From Paralithodes platypus (taxonomy: Eukaryota; Arthropoda; Malacostraca; Decapoda; Lithodidae), in the NCBI GenBank assembly GCA_032716605.1, contig CM064506.1, forward strand, positions 2,520,371 to 2,584,370: a stretch of 64,000 nt of DNA, given 5' to 3'. This document shows positions 43,835 to 55,435 of the stretch, in pieces (position 1 is the first letter of the stretch; each line of letters starts with the position of its first letter). The notes under the pieces are model-generated. The model saw only the letters and a program-made list of their open reading frames with translations. It ran no database searches and was not told the origin of the DNA. The translations under genes were made by a program, and so were the position numbers.

Positions 43835-46545
43835 TTGACTGAGGTCAAGACAGATTGATTAAGGTCAAGTTTAGTTGATTGAGGTCAAAATAGGTTGAAT
43901 AAGGTTAAGATAGGATGATTAAGGTCAGATTGAGGTCAAGGTAGCTTGATAAAGGTCAAATTATAGGTTGATTGAGAAGAATTTAAGTTGATTGAGATCA
44001 CGATAGATTGATAGAGATCAAGATAGATTGATTGAGATCAAGATAGATTGATTAAGGTCAAGTTAGGTTGATTGAAGTCAGGTTAGATTGATCGAGGTAA
44101 GGTTAAATTGATCAAGGTGAAGATAGGTTGATTAGGGACAAGTTAGGTTGCTTGATTGAGGTCACTTGAAGTTGATTAAGGTCAACATAGGTTGATTAAA
44201 GTCACGATAGGTTGATTAAGGTCAAGAGAGGTTGCTTGAGGCTGTTATGTTGAATAAGGGCAAGATAGGCTGATCAAGGTCAAGTTAGGTTGATTGAGAA
44301 TAAGTTAGGTATATTAAGGTCAAGTTAGGTTGATTGAAGATTAAGTTAGATATATTAAGGTCAAGTTAGGTTGAATGAATTAAAGTTAGGGAGATTGAGG
44401 TCAAATTAGGTTGATTAAGGTCAAATTTTGTTGATTTAGATAAAATTAAGTTAACTTTAATCAACTTAGATTGATAGGTAATGATAGGTTGATTAAGGTC
44501 AAGTTTGATTGATTGAAGTTGATTTAGGTTAAGACAGGTTTATTAAGGTCATGTTTGATTGAGGTCGTGACATTGATTAAGGTCAAGTTAGGTTGATGAA
44601 GGTCAATAGGTTGATTGAGATCAAGGTAGATTAATAGAGATCAAGGTGGATTGATTAGGATCAAAATAGATTGATTGAGGACAAGTTAGGTTGACTGAGG
44701 TCAGGTAAGATTGACTAAGGTTTATATACTGTAGGTTGTTTAAGGTCAAGTTAGGTTGATTGATTGAGATTAAGTTAGGTTGATTAATGTCGTTAGGTTA
44801 AGGTCAATATAGATAGATTGACACCAAGATATGTTGATTAGTTAAAGTTTGGTTGATTGAGGTTAGGTTGAATTGATTGTGGTCAAGATTAAGGTAAATT
44901 TAGATTGATTGACATCAAGCTGTGTTGAATGAGGTCAAGTTAGGTTGATTTAGGTCAAAATAAGATGAATGGGGTCGTTAGGTTGACGAAGATCAGGTTA
45001 GGTCGAATGATGTCAAGTTAGGTTGATTAAGGTCAAATTAGGCTGACTGAGATTGGGATAGGTTGATAAAGGTCAGGGTAGTTGATTAATATAGTTAGGT
45101 TGATTGAGGTGAAAAGGGATTGAAAAAGGTCATGGCAGGTTGATTAATGACAAGTTAGGTTGATGAAGGTCAAGTTAGGATAATTGATATCAAGTTAGAT
45201 TGGTTGAAATTAAGATGGATTCATTGAGATCAAGATTGATTGATTAAGGCCAAATTAAGTTGATTGAGGTCAGGTTAGATTGATTGGTCAGGTTAGCTTG
45301 ATCGATGTCAAGATAGGTTGACAAAGGTCAATGTAGGTTGATTAAGGTCAAGATAGATTAATGAAAATCAAGATAGATTATTTGAGGCTATTGGTTAATT
45401 AAAATAAAGTTAGGTTAAATGAGGCCAAGGTAGGTTGACTGAGGACAATTAAGTTGATTGAGATCAAGCTAGGTAAATTGAGGTCAATTTACATTCTTTG
45501 ATGTTAAATTAGGTTGACTGAAATCAACTTAAAATTGAATGAAGTCAAGATAGGTTGATTATGGTTAGTTTTGGTACATATAGGTTGATTAAGGTCAATT
45601 TTGATTGAGATCAAGCAAGGTTGATTAAGGTCAGGCTAGGTTGATGAAGGTCAAATTAGTCTGATAAAGGATAATTTAGGTTGAAGGGAAAGTTAGGTAG
45701 ATTGAGATCAAGATGGATTGAATGAGATTAAGATAAATTGATTGAGGTCAAGTTAGGGTGATTGAGGTCAGGTTACATTAATTGAGGTCATATTAGATTA
45801 ATCGAGGTCAAGATAGGTTGATTGAGGTGAAGTTATTATGATCGATTTATGTCATGTTAGGTTGATTAAATCGATATACATTGATGAAGGTCAAGCTAGG
45901 TTGATTAAGGCCATTAGGTTGATTAAAATCAAGTTAGGTTGAATGAAGTCAAGTTAATTAAGGTCAAATTATATTGATTGAGGTTATGATAGGTTAAGTA
46001 ATTGAAGATAAGCTAGAGTGAGGTCAAGATAGGTTGATTAAAGTCAAGTTAGGTTGAGATCAAGTTAGATTGAATTAAGTTAAGCTATGTTGATTGAGGC
46101 CATTAGTTTGATAAAGATCAGGATATCTTGAATGGGGTTAATTTGGGTTCATTAAGGTCAAAATAATTTGATTGGGGTCAAGTTAGGTTGAATAAGGTCA
46201 AGATAAGTTAATTAGTATAAAGTATAGGTTGAATGAGGTTAAATTAAGCTGATTGAGGTCAAGATTGTTGATTAAAGTCAAGTTAGCTTGATTAAGATCA
46301 AGTTAGGTTGAAGGAATTCAAGATAAGTTGATAAAAAACAGGTTATCTTGGATGAGGTCAAATTAGGTTGATAAAGGTCAAATTTGGTTGATTTAGGTCA
46401 ACATAGTTCGGTTGAATGATATCAAGTTAGGTTGAATGAGGTCAAATAAAGTTGATTGAGGTCAAGATAGGTTAATTAAAGTCAAGATAGGTTGATTAAG
46501 ATCAAGTTAGGTTGAATGAGGTCAAGACAGATTGATCACTAATAT
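43835..46545. repeat. Outer left arm of composite palindrome: degenerate 20-bp tandem repeat
   Basis: The unit is close to GTTGATTAAGGTCAAGTTAG, repeated roughly 130 times with many substitutions and small indels. Reverse-complement units make up 47531-49035. Confidence 0.93.
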
Positions 46546-46812
46546 TTAGGCCGAAAAAGTGAAGGCATACGCCATCTGTTGGCAAAAAAATTAACTAATA
46601 TTATTGTAAGAAAAGTGAAGGCATGCGCCATCTGTTGGCAAAAAAATGAACTAAAATTAAAGCCCAAAAAGTGAAGGCATATGCCATCTATTGGCAAAAA
46701 AATTAACTAATATTTAAACCAAATAAGTGAAAGCATATGCCATCTGTTGGCAGAAAAATGAACTAACATTCAAGTTGAAAAAGTGAATGCTTACGCCATC
46801 TGTTGGAGAAAA
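46546..46812. repeat. Inner left arm: 5 copies of a roughly 56-60-bp unit
   Basis: The unit contains AAAAAGTGAAGGCATACGCC and ATCTGTTGGCAAAAAAATTA ACTAATATT. It is the reverse complement of the units at 46838-47530. Confidence 0.93.
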
Positions 46813-46837
46813 ATGGAAGTATTGAAATTTAATTACT

Positions 46838-47530
46838 TTCTATGCCAATAGATGGTGTAAGTCTTCACTTTCTCAACTTAAATATTAGTTATTTTTTTTG
46901 CCAATAGATGGCGTACGCCTTCACTTTTTCGGCTTAAATATTAGTTCATTTTTTGCCAATAGATGGCGTACACCTTCACTTTTTCGGCTTAAATATTAGT
47001 TAATTTTTTTGCCAATAGATGGCGTATGCCTTCACTTTTTCGGCTTAAATATTAGTTAATTTTTTTGCCAATAGATGGCGTACGCCTTCACTTTTTCGGC
47101 TTAAATATTAGTTAATTTTTTTGCCAATAGATGGCGTACGCCTTCACTTTTTCGACTTAAATATTAGTTAATTTTTTTGCCAATAGATGGCGTACGCCTT
47201 CACTTTTCTGGCTTAAATATTAGTTCATTTTTTTGCCAATAGATGGCGTACGCCTTCACTTTTTGACTTAAATATTAGTTCATCTTTTTGCCAATAGATG
47301 GCGTACGCCTTCACTTTTCTGGCTTGAATATTAGTTCATTTTTTTGCCAATAGATGGTGTATGCCTTCACTTTTTCGGATTAAATTTAGTTAATTTTTTT
47401 GCAAATACAGTAATGGCGTACGCCTTCACTTTTTCGGTTTAAATTTAGTTCATCTTTTTGACCAATAGATGGCGTGCGCCTTCACTTTTGTTGCTTAAAT
47501 ATTAGTACTTTTTTCCCAATATATTAGGTA
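46838..47530. repeat. Inner right arm: about 12 copies of a 56-bp unit
   Basis: GCCAATAGATGGCGTACGCC TTCACTTTTTCGGCTTAAAT ATTAGTTAATTTTTTT; starts at 47011, 47067 and 47123 give a 56-bp period. Most units carry the perfect 10-bp palindrome GGCGTACGCC. It is more homogeneous than the left inner arm. Confidence 0.95.
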
Positions 47531-49035
47531 TGCATTCATTCAACCTGACTTGATCTTTATCAACTTATCTTGACTTCCATGCAACCTAACTTGATCTCAA
47601 TCAACCTAACTTGACTGTAATCAACCTATCTTGACTTTGATCAACTTTACTTAACCTAGCTCAACCTATACTTGATGTTAATCAACCTAACTTGACTTTA
47701 ATCAACCTAACTTGACTTTAATCAACCTATCTTGACCTCAATCATCTTTATTTGACACCATTCAACATAATGTGATCTCATTCAACCTAACGATCATATT
47801 CAACCTAAATCAACCAAATTTGACTAACTTGATCTCATTCTTCAAGATAACCAGATATTTATCAACTTATTTTGACATCATTCAACCTAATTTGACTTTA
47901 ATAAACTTATCTTGACCTTAATTAACTTTCTTTGACCCCATTCAACCCAACTTGATCTCACGCAACCTAACTTGATCTAATCAACCAAATTTGACCTTTA
48001 TCAACCTAACTTTACCCCATTCAAGATAACCTGATCTTAATCAACCTATCTTGACCTTACTGAATCTAACTTGACCTTAATCAACCTAACTTTAATAAAT
48101 TAAATTTACCACAATACACCTTACTTAACCATAATTGACTTAACTTTACCTTAATCAACCTAACTTGACTTTAATCAACCTAACTTGATCCTTATCAACC
48201 TATCTTGATCTAAATCAACCCAACTTGATCTCAATCAATCTAACTTGACCTCAAGCAACATAGCTTAACCTCAATCAACCAAACTTGACCTTAATCAACC
48301 AAACTTGACCTTAATCAATCTAACTTGACCTTAATCAATATATCTTTACCTCAATCAACCTAATTTGACCTTAATAATCTTAACGTGATCAAATCCAATT
48401 TAACTTGATTTTAATCAACCTAATGGCCTCAATCAATCTAAAATTACCTCAATCAAAATAACGACCTTAATCAACCTACCTAACCTCAATCAACCTAACA
48501 AGACCATGGCTTCAATCAACCTAACTTTATCTTAATCAACCTAGCTTGATCTCAATCAATCAACCTAATTTGATCTCAACCTAACTTGATCTTAATCAAC
48601 CTAGCTTGATCTCAATCAACCTAAATTGAATTTCATTAAACAAACAGCCAAATTTCCAAATTTGACCTTCATCAATCTAACTTGACCTCAACAAACTATA
48701 AATTTGATATTTATCAACCTCAATCAACCTAACTTGATTTCAAACAACCAAAATTGATTCTACTCAACCTAAATTGACCTGATTCAACCTAACTTTACCT
48801 TAATCGACCTGTCTTGACCTCAATCAACCTAACTTGACCTTAAGCAACATATCTTGACTAAAGTCAATCTAACCTACCCTTAGTTAACCTAACTTGATTT
48901 CAATAAAACTATCTTGACCTTAACCTAACTTGACATTAATCAGCCTAACTTGACCTCCCTCATGCTAAATTTATCTCAATCAACCTAATGCCATCAATCT
49001 ACCTATCGTAATCTTATTCAACCTAACTGGGTAAT
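47531..49035. repeat. Outer right arm: degenerate 20-bp tandem repeat, inverted
   Basis: The unit is close to AACCTAACTTGACCTTAATC, the reverse complement of the outer left arm. It has roughly 75 copies, so the right arm is shorter than the left. Confidence 0.93.
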
Positions 49036-49299
49036 ATGGAACGATTCTTTTAGGGAAAAAAAAGTGTGCTAAAACAATCTTGAAATGCATATAAATTATC
49101 AGGCTAGTTTACTATCTTTAACTAGGAAGGCAATGCAAACATTAATAACACGGAATATGGTTTTATTAAGCAAAATATGTATTTTTTCTGGAAAGGTTAC
49201 AAGACACAATACAGTAATAAAATACTGCACAAAGGATGATATCATACAGTGATATTTATATACATAATTTGTACGCAGTAGGTACAAGGGACTGCGATG

Positions 49300-51269
49300 T
49301 CATGCAGCGTCTTGTAGCACCCTGTAGAAATAGGTGTAGTGTGGTAGTTGTAGCCTAGGTGGTGAGTCCAGGTCAACGAAGCGATTAATAGGGTAGCTGT
49401 CCCTTAAACTCAAGGCAGACGTGATGACCAGGTGGGCGACTGACAGGCGGCTTCCTTTCTTATCCGGGTGAGTCCACTGTATATTGTGGTTTACATTGTC
49501 GGCCATGTACTGGATGTAGTCACCAGCAGTGAACTTAGGCACATCTGATCCTAGCTGGGCAGCTGCACTTCCCTCAAATTGCTGCACTGCATGGTAGGAA
49601 CTGTAGAATCCATGTTCACTCAGTGTATCAATTAGGAACCGTGAACCGAAATGGTGATGTAAAGGCACGCCTAACCTCAACTGCAAAGAGGCTGTAATCA
49701 CACAAGATAGGGCCTATTGATGCTACTTTCGTCTCAGTGTTCTTGCCCACAAACAGCATTCTAAGGAGCACACAAAGAGATTCTGGCAGGAATGAAGTAG
49801 CTTCACCTATGGAGGACAATTCACTAGCTTGGGGGTATGTGTCCTTTGGTTGTCTGGTCAATTTCATATAGCTTTTCAAGAGCTTAGCCGCGGTGACCTT
49901 TCTGAATGATTCAGAGCTTCTCATCATTAGAATTATTGTCCTTTGAATAGGTGTTGCTGTATAGAGAACAGATACAAATTCTATCCGACCCTTAACTGTT
50001 TCAACCCAAGAGTAATTTCGTGTAGAACAAGCCTCTCTTATGGAGTTCTAGAAGTCCAATGTTCTTACCGGTATGAGTTTTAATGACTATATTTTCCATA
50101 CATACTTATCTAATTTTTTTGTTTTTCTTTTCTTGGGGTGGCCGATTCAAGACAGAGCAAGAACAGGGAAAACACAAAAACACAAGACAAGACAACGAAC
50201 AAACACAGACAAAACACAAAATTCACACACATCTAGGTCCCCCAGGAGAACACCCAGAGACCAGGGTCACCAAGGTCGCTCCAGCACTCTCCCGGCCCCC
50301 GACCACCCGGAGAGGCTCCGATCTCGGCAAGCAGACATAGAGCGGAGCCAAAGCCACAAGCCCGCCCACCACACTTCCAGGCGCACCCTTCATATTAATC
50401 ATCTCGCCGGGCCAGGCGCCTGATGGACTATTATCTAGTCCAACTTGCGCCTGACCCCTTCCCCCAAATGACCACGTGTTCACTCAACTATTCACAAGCA
50501 TTCTCCATTCATTCCTGTTTATTACCACTTCCTTTGCCTGATCTATAGTCATTCCTCTATCATCCAAAGCTTGTCTTACACAATCTCTCCATCTCAATGG
50601 GGGTCTTCCTGCCCTTCTATCTCCCCTTTTATCTGACTCACATATTCTCTTTGTAAGCTTTTCATCTCCCATTCGTTCAACATGACCATACCAGCTCAGC
50701 ACTCTTCTGTCCACTCTGGCTGACAAATGTTCCTGCTGCCCCACTCTCTTACGTATCTCTTCATTCCTCAATCAGTCTCTACGATTAACTCCACACATAC
50801 TCCTCAAGCAGCTCATCTCCATCACATCCAGCTTTCTTCCCTCTTAAGAGCAAAAAAATAATAAAATAGAGTAAAATAGAAAATAAAAATAAAAATAGGA
50901 AAAGTGGGGATTGGGCCTGAGCATATACATACATACATACTTATCTAATTGTCCACAAAACAGACAGTGGTCGCGGTACTGAAATGATGTGCCTAGCGAT
51001 ATAAGTGTCCGTTGGACCTGCCTGAGAGGGTCCCTCATCATAATTCCTCTTATTGGCTGGTTGGATATATTTGGCACAACAGTAGATTTTCTACAATTCA
51101 TGTGAACCCTGTGACCAGGCACGGTTGATACATTATCGTGGCGGAGTTCACTCGCTTTTGCAATTCCATCATATCCCTTGGCCGTGAGAGTTGTGATGGT
51201 TTCGGTAGAGTCCAGAATCTTCTTACAGAACACACAAGTATCCATCTTCAGAGATAGCCACGATTGCAC
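49300..51269 (-). pseudogene. Disrupted copy of a multicopy invertebrate Cys-rich gene family
   Basis: The N-terminal part (51242 down to 50951) starts MDTCVFCKKILDSTETITTL, has PGHRVHMNCRK, and ends near DHCLFCGQLDK; CxxC pairs suggest zinc binding. It is split by a LINE (50116-50931). Downstream frames carry STRNYSWVETVKGRIEF (about 50020), LPESLCVLLRMLFVGKNTET, KVASIGPIL, then after a frameshift near 49690 LQLRLGVPLHHHFGSRFLID, GFYSSYHAVQQFEGSAAAQ, YIQYMADNVNHNI. I recall this block order (zinc-binding N-terminus, VKGRIEF, HHHFxSRFLIDTL, ADNVDHNI) from a large uncharacterised family repeated in cnidarian and arthropod genomes; function unknown. Deletion, frameshift and insertion make this copy a pseudogene. 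Confidence 0.7.
50116..50931 (-). mobile_element. LINE 3' fragment inserted in the Cys-rich pseudogene
   Basis: CATACTTATCTAATT (with a few more bases) is repeated at about 50098-50115 and 50932-50950, a target duplication. On minus, after a short leader, the frame 50771-50484 reads RRVLSWYGHVERMGDEKLTK, AGRPPLRWRDCVRQALDDRG, a LINE C-terminus. A GC-rich 3' UTR (50480-50140) and an A-rich end follow. The RT is missing (5' truncation). Confidence 0.85.
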
Positions 51270-51439
51270 CTGAAACGAAAATGTACTTCTCTAAATTACA
51301 TTACAATAGTTATATACAAAATATGACAGAATAACCAATAAAATAATAATTGTATATGAAAGATTGCAAGCAAATAATCCACTACCACCCGGTAGTGACA
51401 TCTTTCTTTTAGAAATTATGAAAGTTTACCACAATAATT
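51270..51439. other. AT-rich, no recognised feature
   Basis: Short stretch between the pseudogene and the SINE; no motif was supported. Confidence 0.4.
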
Positions 51440-51745
51440 GATGAAGTATTGAGGGATAAACCTTTACAACGGCACCTCGTATTTACATTCTACTTTTCCT
51501 ATTTTTCTGAAGCTGTAGAGAGGGGAGAAGGGGTGTTGGAGAGAGAGGAAGCTGTTGGAGTGGCTTTGTTATGTGTGTTTAGTCTGTATACGTCGTCGGG
51601 ATGTTCCCTGACTGGGTGCGAGCATGTGAAACATGCTAGGACGTACTACCACAGCCACTAAATATCCGCCGTGGCAGGGATTCGATCCCGGGTCTTGCAG
51701 ATTCACACGTGAGCGTGCTCACCACTCGACCACCACGGCTCTATA
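51440..51745 (-). mobile_element. tRNA-derived SINE with an intact tRNA-like head
   Basis: The head 51739-51668 (72 nt, minus) has a perfect 7-bp acceptor stem (GCCGTGG at one end, CCACGGC at the other), A-box region GGTCGAGTGGTGAGC and B box GGATCGAATCCC. The body continues to about 51440. It could be read as a tRNA gene from the head alone; the anticodon arm is poor and the appended body favours a SINE. Confidence 0.72.
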
Positions 51746-52119
51746 GTGTATTTACATTAGTTAAAGTAAACAAATATGTCATGAGACAACTTTTAATACC
51801 TAAAATAATTATTTCTAATTAAATTTGTATTATTGTATACCAAGTATGGCCACCTATGTGATTTTTAGGGGTAAAATGTTGGAGCATTTCTTACCAAACA
51901 TTGCCTCAATCAGATGTAAGAATCAATATGTTCTAAATATTAAATTTTAGTTGATTTTGGATATGTTCTACAACACAAAATGTCAAAACTTTTGGTATAT
52001 CATTAATTACTATTGCCATTTGTTTTGGGTTTGGCCATTTTTGAGCATAGCTTGACTGGACTTTGTTACAGGTAAGGCGGAGAGGTCACTTGGGTGGCAC
52101 CATACGCTGACCCAGCCCG
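51746..52119. other. AT-rich, no recognised feature
   Basis: No repeat family or coding signal was seen. Confidence 0.4.
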
Positions 52120-52840
52120 CTATAGAGAAGAGTTTAGCCAATCTTCTGGGTCCTCATTGGAGATGGTCATGGAGCCGTGATTGCTACCAGGTGCGATGAA
52201 CAGGTCAGGTGTCACCTCTATGGGGATATTCTGGCAACCTTCTGAGATGTCGACGGGAGCCGTGGCGGGTTGCGGTGTAGGGCATCTAGGTGGGGCTGCC
52301 TGATCTCCGTTTTCTGGCGGCAGCGCGCTTCTCCAGCTGTTTGGCCTGGTACACACCAGGGGAGCTTTTCTGCCACTCCTTCAGGGTCCGGGGAAGCTTT
52401 TCCTGCCACTCCATGGACAGCTGTTCAAAGCATAACCGTGGACTTCGTTGTCAGATTTATCTGACTTACTTGCTGGTCTTAAACACAGAAGTGTCTACAA
52501 GTGCCTCAAGGTTCTTAGGTTCAAGTTCAGAGGAGTTTGTCTTTTTCCCATATCAGGTAGTGGGACTTTCTTTGGTGTGTAGGGACTGCCCGAGGGGCTT
52601 ATAATTATGGCCCCAGCCTGGATAGCAGTGATGGTCCTGTGAGCTTGGCTTGGTCAATCAGAGGTCGTGGGGGTTTAAAGTCCTGCTTTTGTGATCCAGC
52701 AGAGAAGATGATGGTCAGGATATTTTCTTCTCGCAAGTCTAGTCGCTTCCTTTTCCTTCCTCTTTTGGATCCGGGTCTCTGATTGGTTAGCCGGCTTGGG
52801 GTGTTAGGCGGCTGTGTTGGTATTGACATCAAGTGGGGGT
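52120..52840 (-). pseudogene. Possible decayed coding segment, family unknown
   Basis: GC-richer than its surroundings, with open frames on minus: SKRGRKRKRLDLREENIL (52832-52605), ELEPKNLEALVDTSVFKTSK (about 52530-52470), and a last frame ending SNEDPEDWLNSSL (stop at 52120). The hydrophilic, basic and acidic composition looks like protein-coding sequence broken by frameshifts. I recognise no domain; a gag-like or ORF1-like transposon protein or a host exon remain possible. Confidence 0.3.
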
Positions 52841-53029
52841 AGGAGCGTCGCTTATGTGGCTCAGGTCCTACTCCTGAAGGTCCCCTTCCCTCGTGTAGGC
52901 AGCTATTTAATCGTGGAATCGGGTGTTTTCAGGACCTTGATCTGACTCCTCAGTGAGCCAACCATATGAGTTACTGTCAGTGCTGGGGCTGAAGGTGGTG
53001 GGGCAGCTGGGGCTACATCTGAGCTTGTT

Positions 53030-53110
53030 CCACACATCTATTGGAGAAAAATCAAAATATCGAAAGTTAATGCTTATGCCATCTATTGAGAAAAAGCGGA
53101 ACTTTAATAT
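53030..53110. repeat. Isolated fragment of the inner palindrome repeat
   Basis: ATTGGAGAAAAATCAAAATA, then GTTAATGCTTATGCCATCTA TTGAGAAAAA resembles the 46750-46815 units (GCTTACGCCATCTGTTGGAG), showing that this repeat is also dispersed. Confidence 0.65.
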
Positions 53111-53224
53111 TGGAGTAAAAATGGTTTCTTACGCAATCAATTGCCTGAAAATTATTATTATTAGTATTTAATCTTGCTATTATTATTATTATATTTTTTT
53201 TTCTTCAAGTAACTTAGTAATGAC

Positions 53225-53262
53225 TATTAGGTCTGTTGTTGCTTGTCTTCCTTTGTATTCCT
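53225..53262 (+). mobile_element. CR1-like LINE 3' tail fragment
   Basis: TAGGTCTGTTGTTGCTTGTC TTCCTTTGTATTCCTTTG is the sense version of the tail at 19533-19570 and 58640-58675. Confidence 0.7.
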
Positions 53263-53447
53263 TTGACTGGAGACAACAGATAGTAGACCAATCTGACCAG
53301 TAACTTCCCGCCAGCTGGGCCTCTAGGTCTACTGGTTGAATTGTCCAGTCATCATACTATAAAATTGTTTGATAAATTATATGAACCCGAACCTTCAATA
53401 TTGGTGGGGAATATTGGTGACAGTCATGGTATTCTGTTCTATTCTGC

Positions 53448-53470
53448 TCTCTCTCTCTCTCTCTCTCTCC
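53448..53470. repeat. (TC)n microsatellite
   Basis: Direct reading. Confidence 0.95.
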
Positions 53471-53754
53471 TCATTTATCTATGAATTCTAGGAAGCAAAC
53501 TCAGATACGTCCAAGACTGGCAAAAACCAGTACAGACCATAATACTAGATCAGGTAGTAATAGTAGTAGTAGTGGAGGGAGGGGGTGGGGGGAACTTGGT
53601 CTAGTTGCACAAGCCTTTCGTAATAAAAACATGGATAAAAGTGGCAGATATCGCGTTCGACTGGCTTGTATGAAGAAGCTGAAAGTGATGAAGGTTAGTG
53701 GGATCTGCCGCAGGGTTTGGACAGAGACAAGGTACAGGAGATGAAACAAAATCA

Positions 53755-53812
53755 ACATAATAGAGGAGTAATCAAGATGAAGACATAGCAATATACCGTC
53801 AGCTGGAAAAAA
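53755..53812. mobile_element. Family E MITE, right end only
   Basis: GGAGTAATCAAGATGAAGAC, ATAGCAATATACCGTCAGCT GGAAAAAATC matches the right end of E copies; it directly abuts the inverted-repeat element below. Confidence 0.7.
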
Positions 53813-53816
53813 TCGG

Positions 53817-54074
53817 AGTCAGTCAGTCAGTAGCCAGGCCTTACTCCCACAAGGGGTAGGGAGGATCAGCAAGAGACACGAGAAAGGAAAAAGAGGCAAC
53901 AGGAGAAGAACACATATAACAGTTCGCCCACAAAAAGCAAGCACACAAGCATTCAGAAGCACCAATCATTCATCAGCCCCCGACAATCAATGGATTCACC
54001 TCAGATGGTATAACAAGAAAACCTAAATACCCCTTCACGACAATTTACCCCTTTTTAATAGCCAGACAATTAAA

Positions 54075-54119
<45 letters not shown>

Positions 54120-54887
54120 ACCGATTAGACCACACCTATAAACAATGACAGCTTAAGAGGGAGGTAGTCGCTTTTTCTGGACCCCCTTCTCCCTCATGTT
54201 TAGCATAATAGTTTTGAGATTTTAAGAATTTCGCTCTGTTACTTTGGAGAGTTTGAGACCTTTCATCTCATTTCTTTCTCAATAATAAGTCCTTTCGTGC
54301 CATTTAGGTGTCTATTTTATCCTAGCTATTTTGTTTAAGCTTGATGGAGGTCTAGCGAGGAAACTCATAAATATATGAATAAACACATATACAGACCAAA
54401 AAACAAGTACTACCCCCTTAATAAAATAGGGCCCAAAATAGACGCGGAACTCTGTGTTAATTTGTTAATCGTATTTAATGCTAGGCTTAAGTACTGCACG
54501 TGAGATTCATATTATATTTACTGTTTACAACTGTGCTGGTTCTTGCAACCACGACATTTACTAAAACGGGAAGTAGCAGAATTGGGATGTTGCGGATTCA
54601 TCTGCCTTATTTTATTATGAGATAGACATAATTATACATTAGGGGATACATATAATATTTTTAGCCAGTAGCGGAAAAGCACTTTGAAGTAAACAATCTG
54701 AGGTGAAGCCATTGATTTCGAGGGTTGATGAGTGATTGGTGCTTCTGAATGCTTGGGTGCTTGCTTTTTGTGGGCGAACTGTTATGTGTTCTTCTCCTGT
54801 CACCTTTTTTTCACGAGTCTCTTGCTGATCCTCCCTACTCCTTGTGGGAGTAAGGGTTGGCTACTGACTGACTGACTGACTGACTGA
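53817..54887. mobile_element. 1.07-kb element with about 195-bp inverted repeats
   Basis: The left arm 53817-54015 (AGTCAGTCAGTCAGTAGCCA...) is the reverse complement of 54695-54887 (ending GGCTACTGACTGACTGACTG), with moderate divergence. Between them lie a (TA)n (54080-54115) and a complete family D MITE (54157-54417). No coding capacity was seen. Confidence 0.88.
54157..54417 (+). mobile_element. Family D MITE, complete copy (261 bp), nested
   Basis: TTAA lies at 54153-54156 and 54418-54421. The ends are GAGGGAGGTAGTCGC and, inverted, GGGGGTAGTACTTG. It shows the family D inverted termini clearly but lacks the GCGAGCGATAGC and CCGGCC hairpin block. Confidence 0.88.
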
Positions 54888-55080
54888 CAAAATAAACCGT
54901 TGTTAAAATTGCTTGAGTGACAGTTGAATCCTCTTCCTTCAAAATATCGATGTTGTAACTTTAATGGCCGCTCTTACGACATATAAGGCGTTGTTTTGGC
55001 AGGAGGGTTGTGGCTTTGTTGGTTGTGTTATTGTTGTTGATCCTGGCACTCCCACTCCTACACCTTGTATACGCTACCTT

Positions 55081-55352
55081 ACACACACACACACACACAG
55101 ACACACACACACACACATACATAAATACTCACAACACAGATAAACACTCACACACACATACACTTTTAAATTCTCTCTCTCTCACACACACACATACATA
55201 TCTCTCTCTCTCTCACACACACACACTAATACAGATACACATACATAAACACTATCTCTCTCTCTTTCACACACACTCATATAAAACACCCACTTTCATT
55301 TTCACTCTTAAATAATAATTCACTCTTACTCTCACAGCCTCACTCTCTCGCA

Positions 55353-55387
<35 letters not shown>

Positions 55388-55430
55388 ATACTGCTGCTAC
55401 TACTACTACTACTATTACTATTGCACACCA
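55081..55430. repeat. Compound (CA)n, (TC)n and (ACT)n microsatellites
   Basis: CA/TC mixtures span 55081-55280 and trinucleotide ACT with a CTG interruption spans 55355-55425. Confidence 0.93.
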
Positions 55431-55435
55431 ATCGG

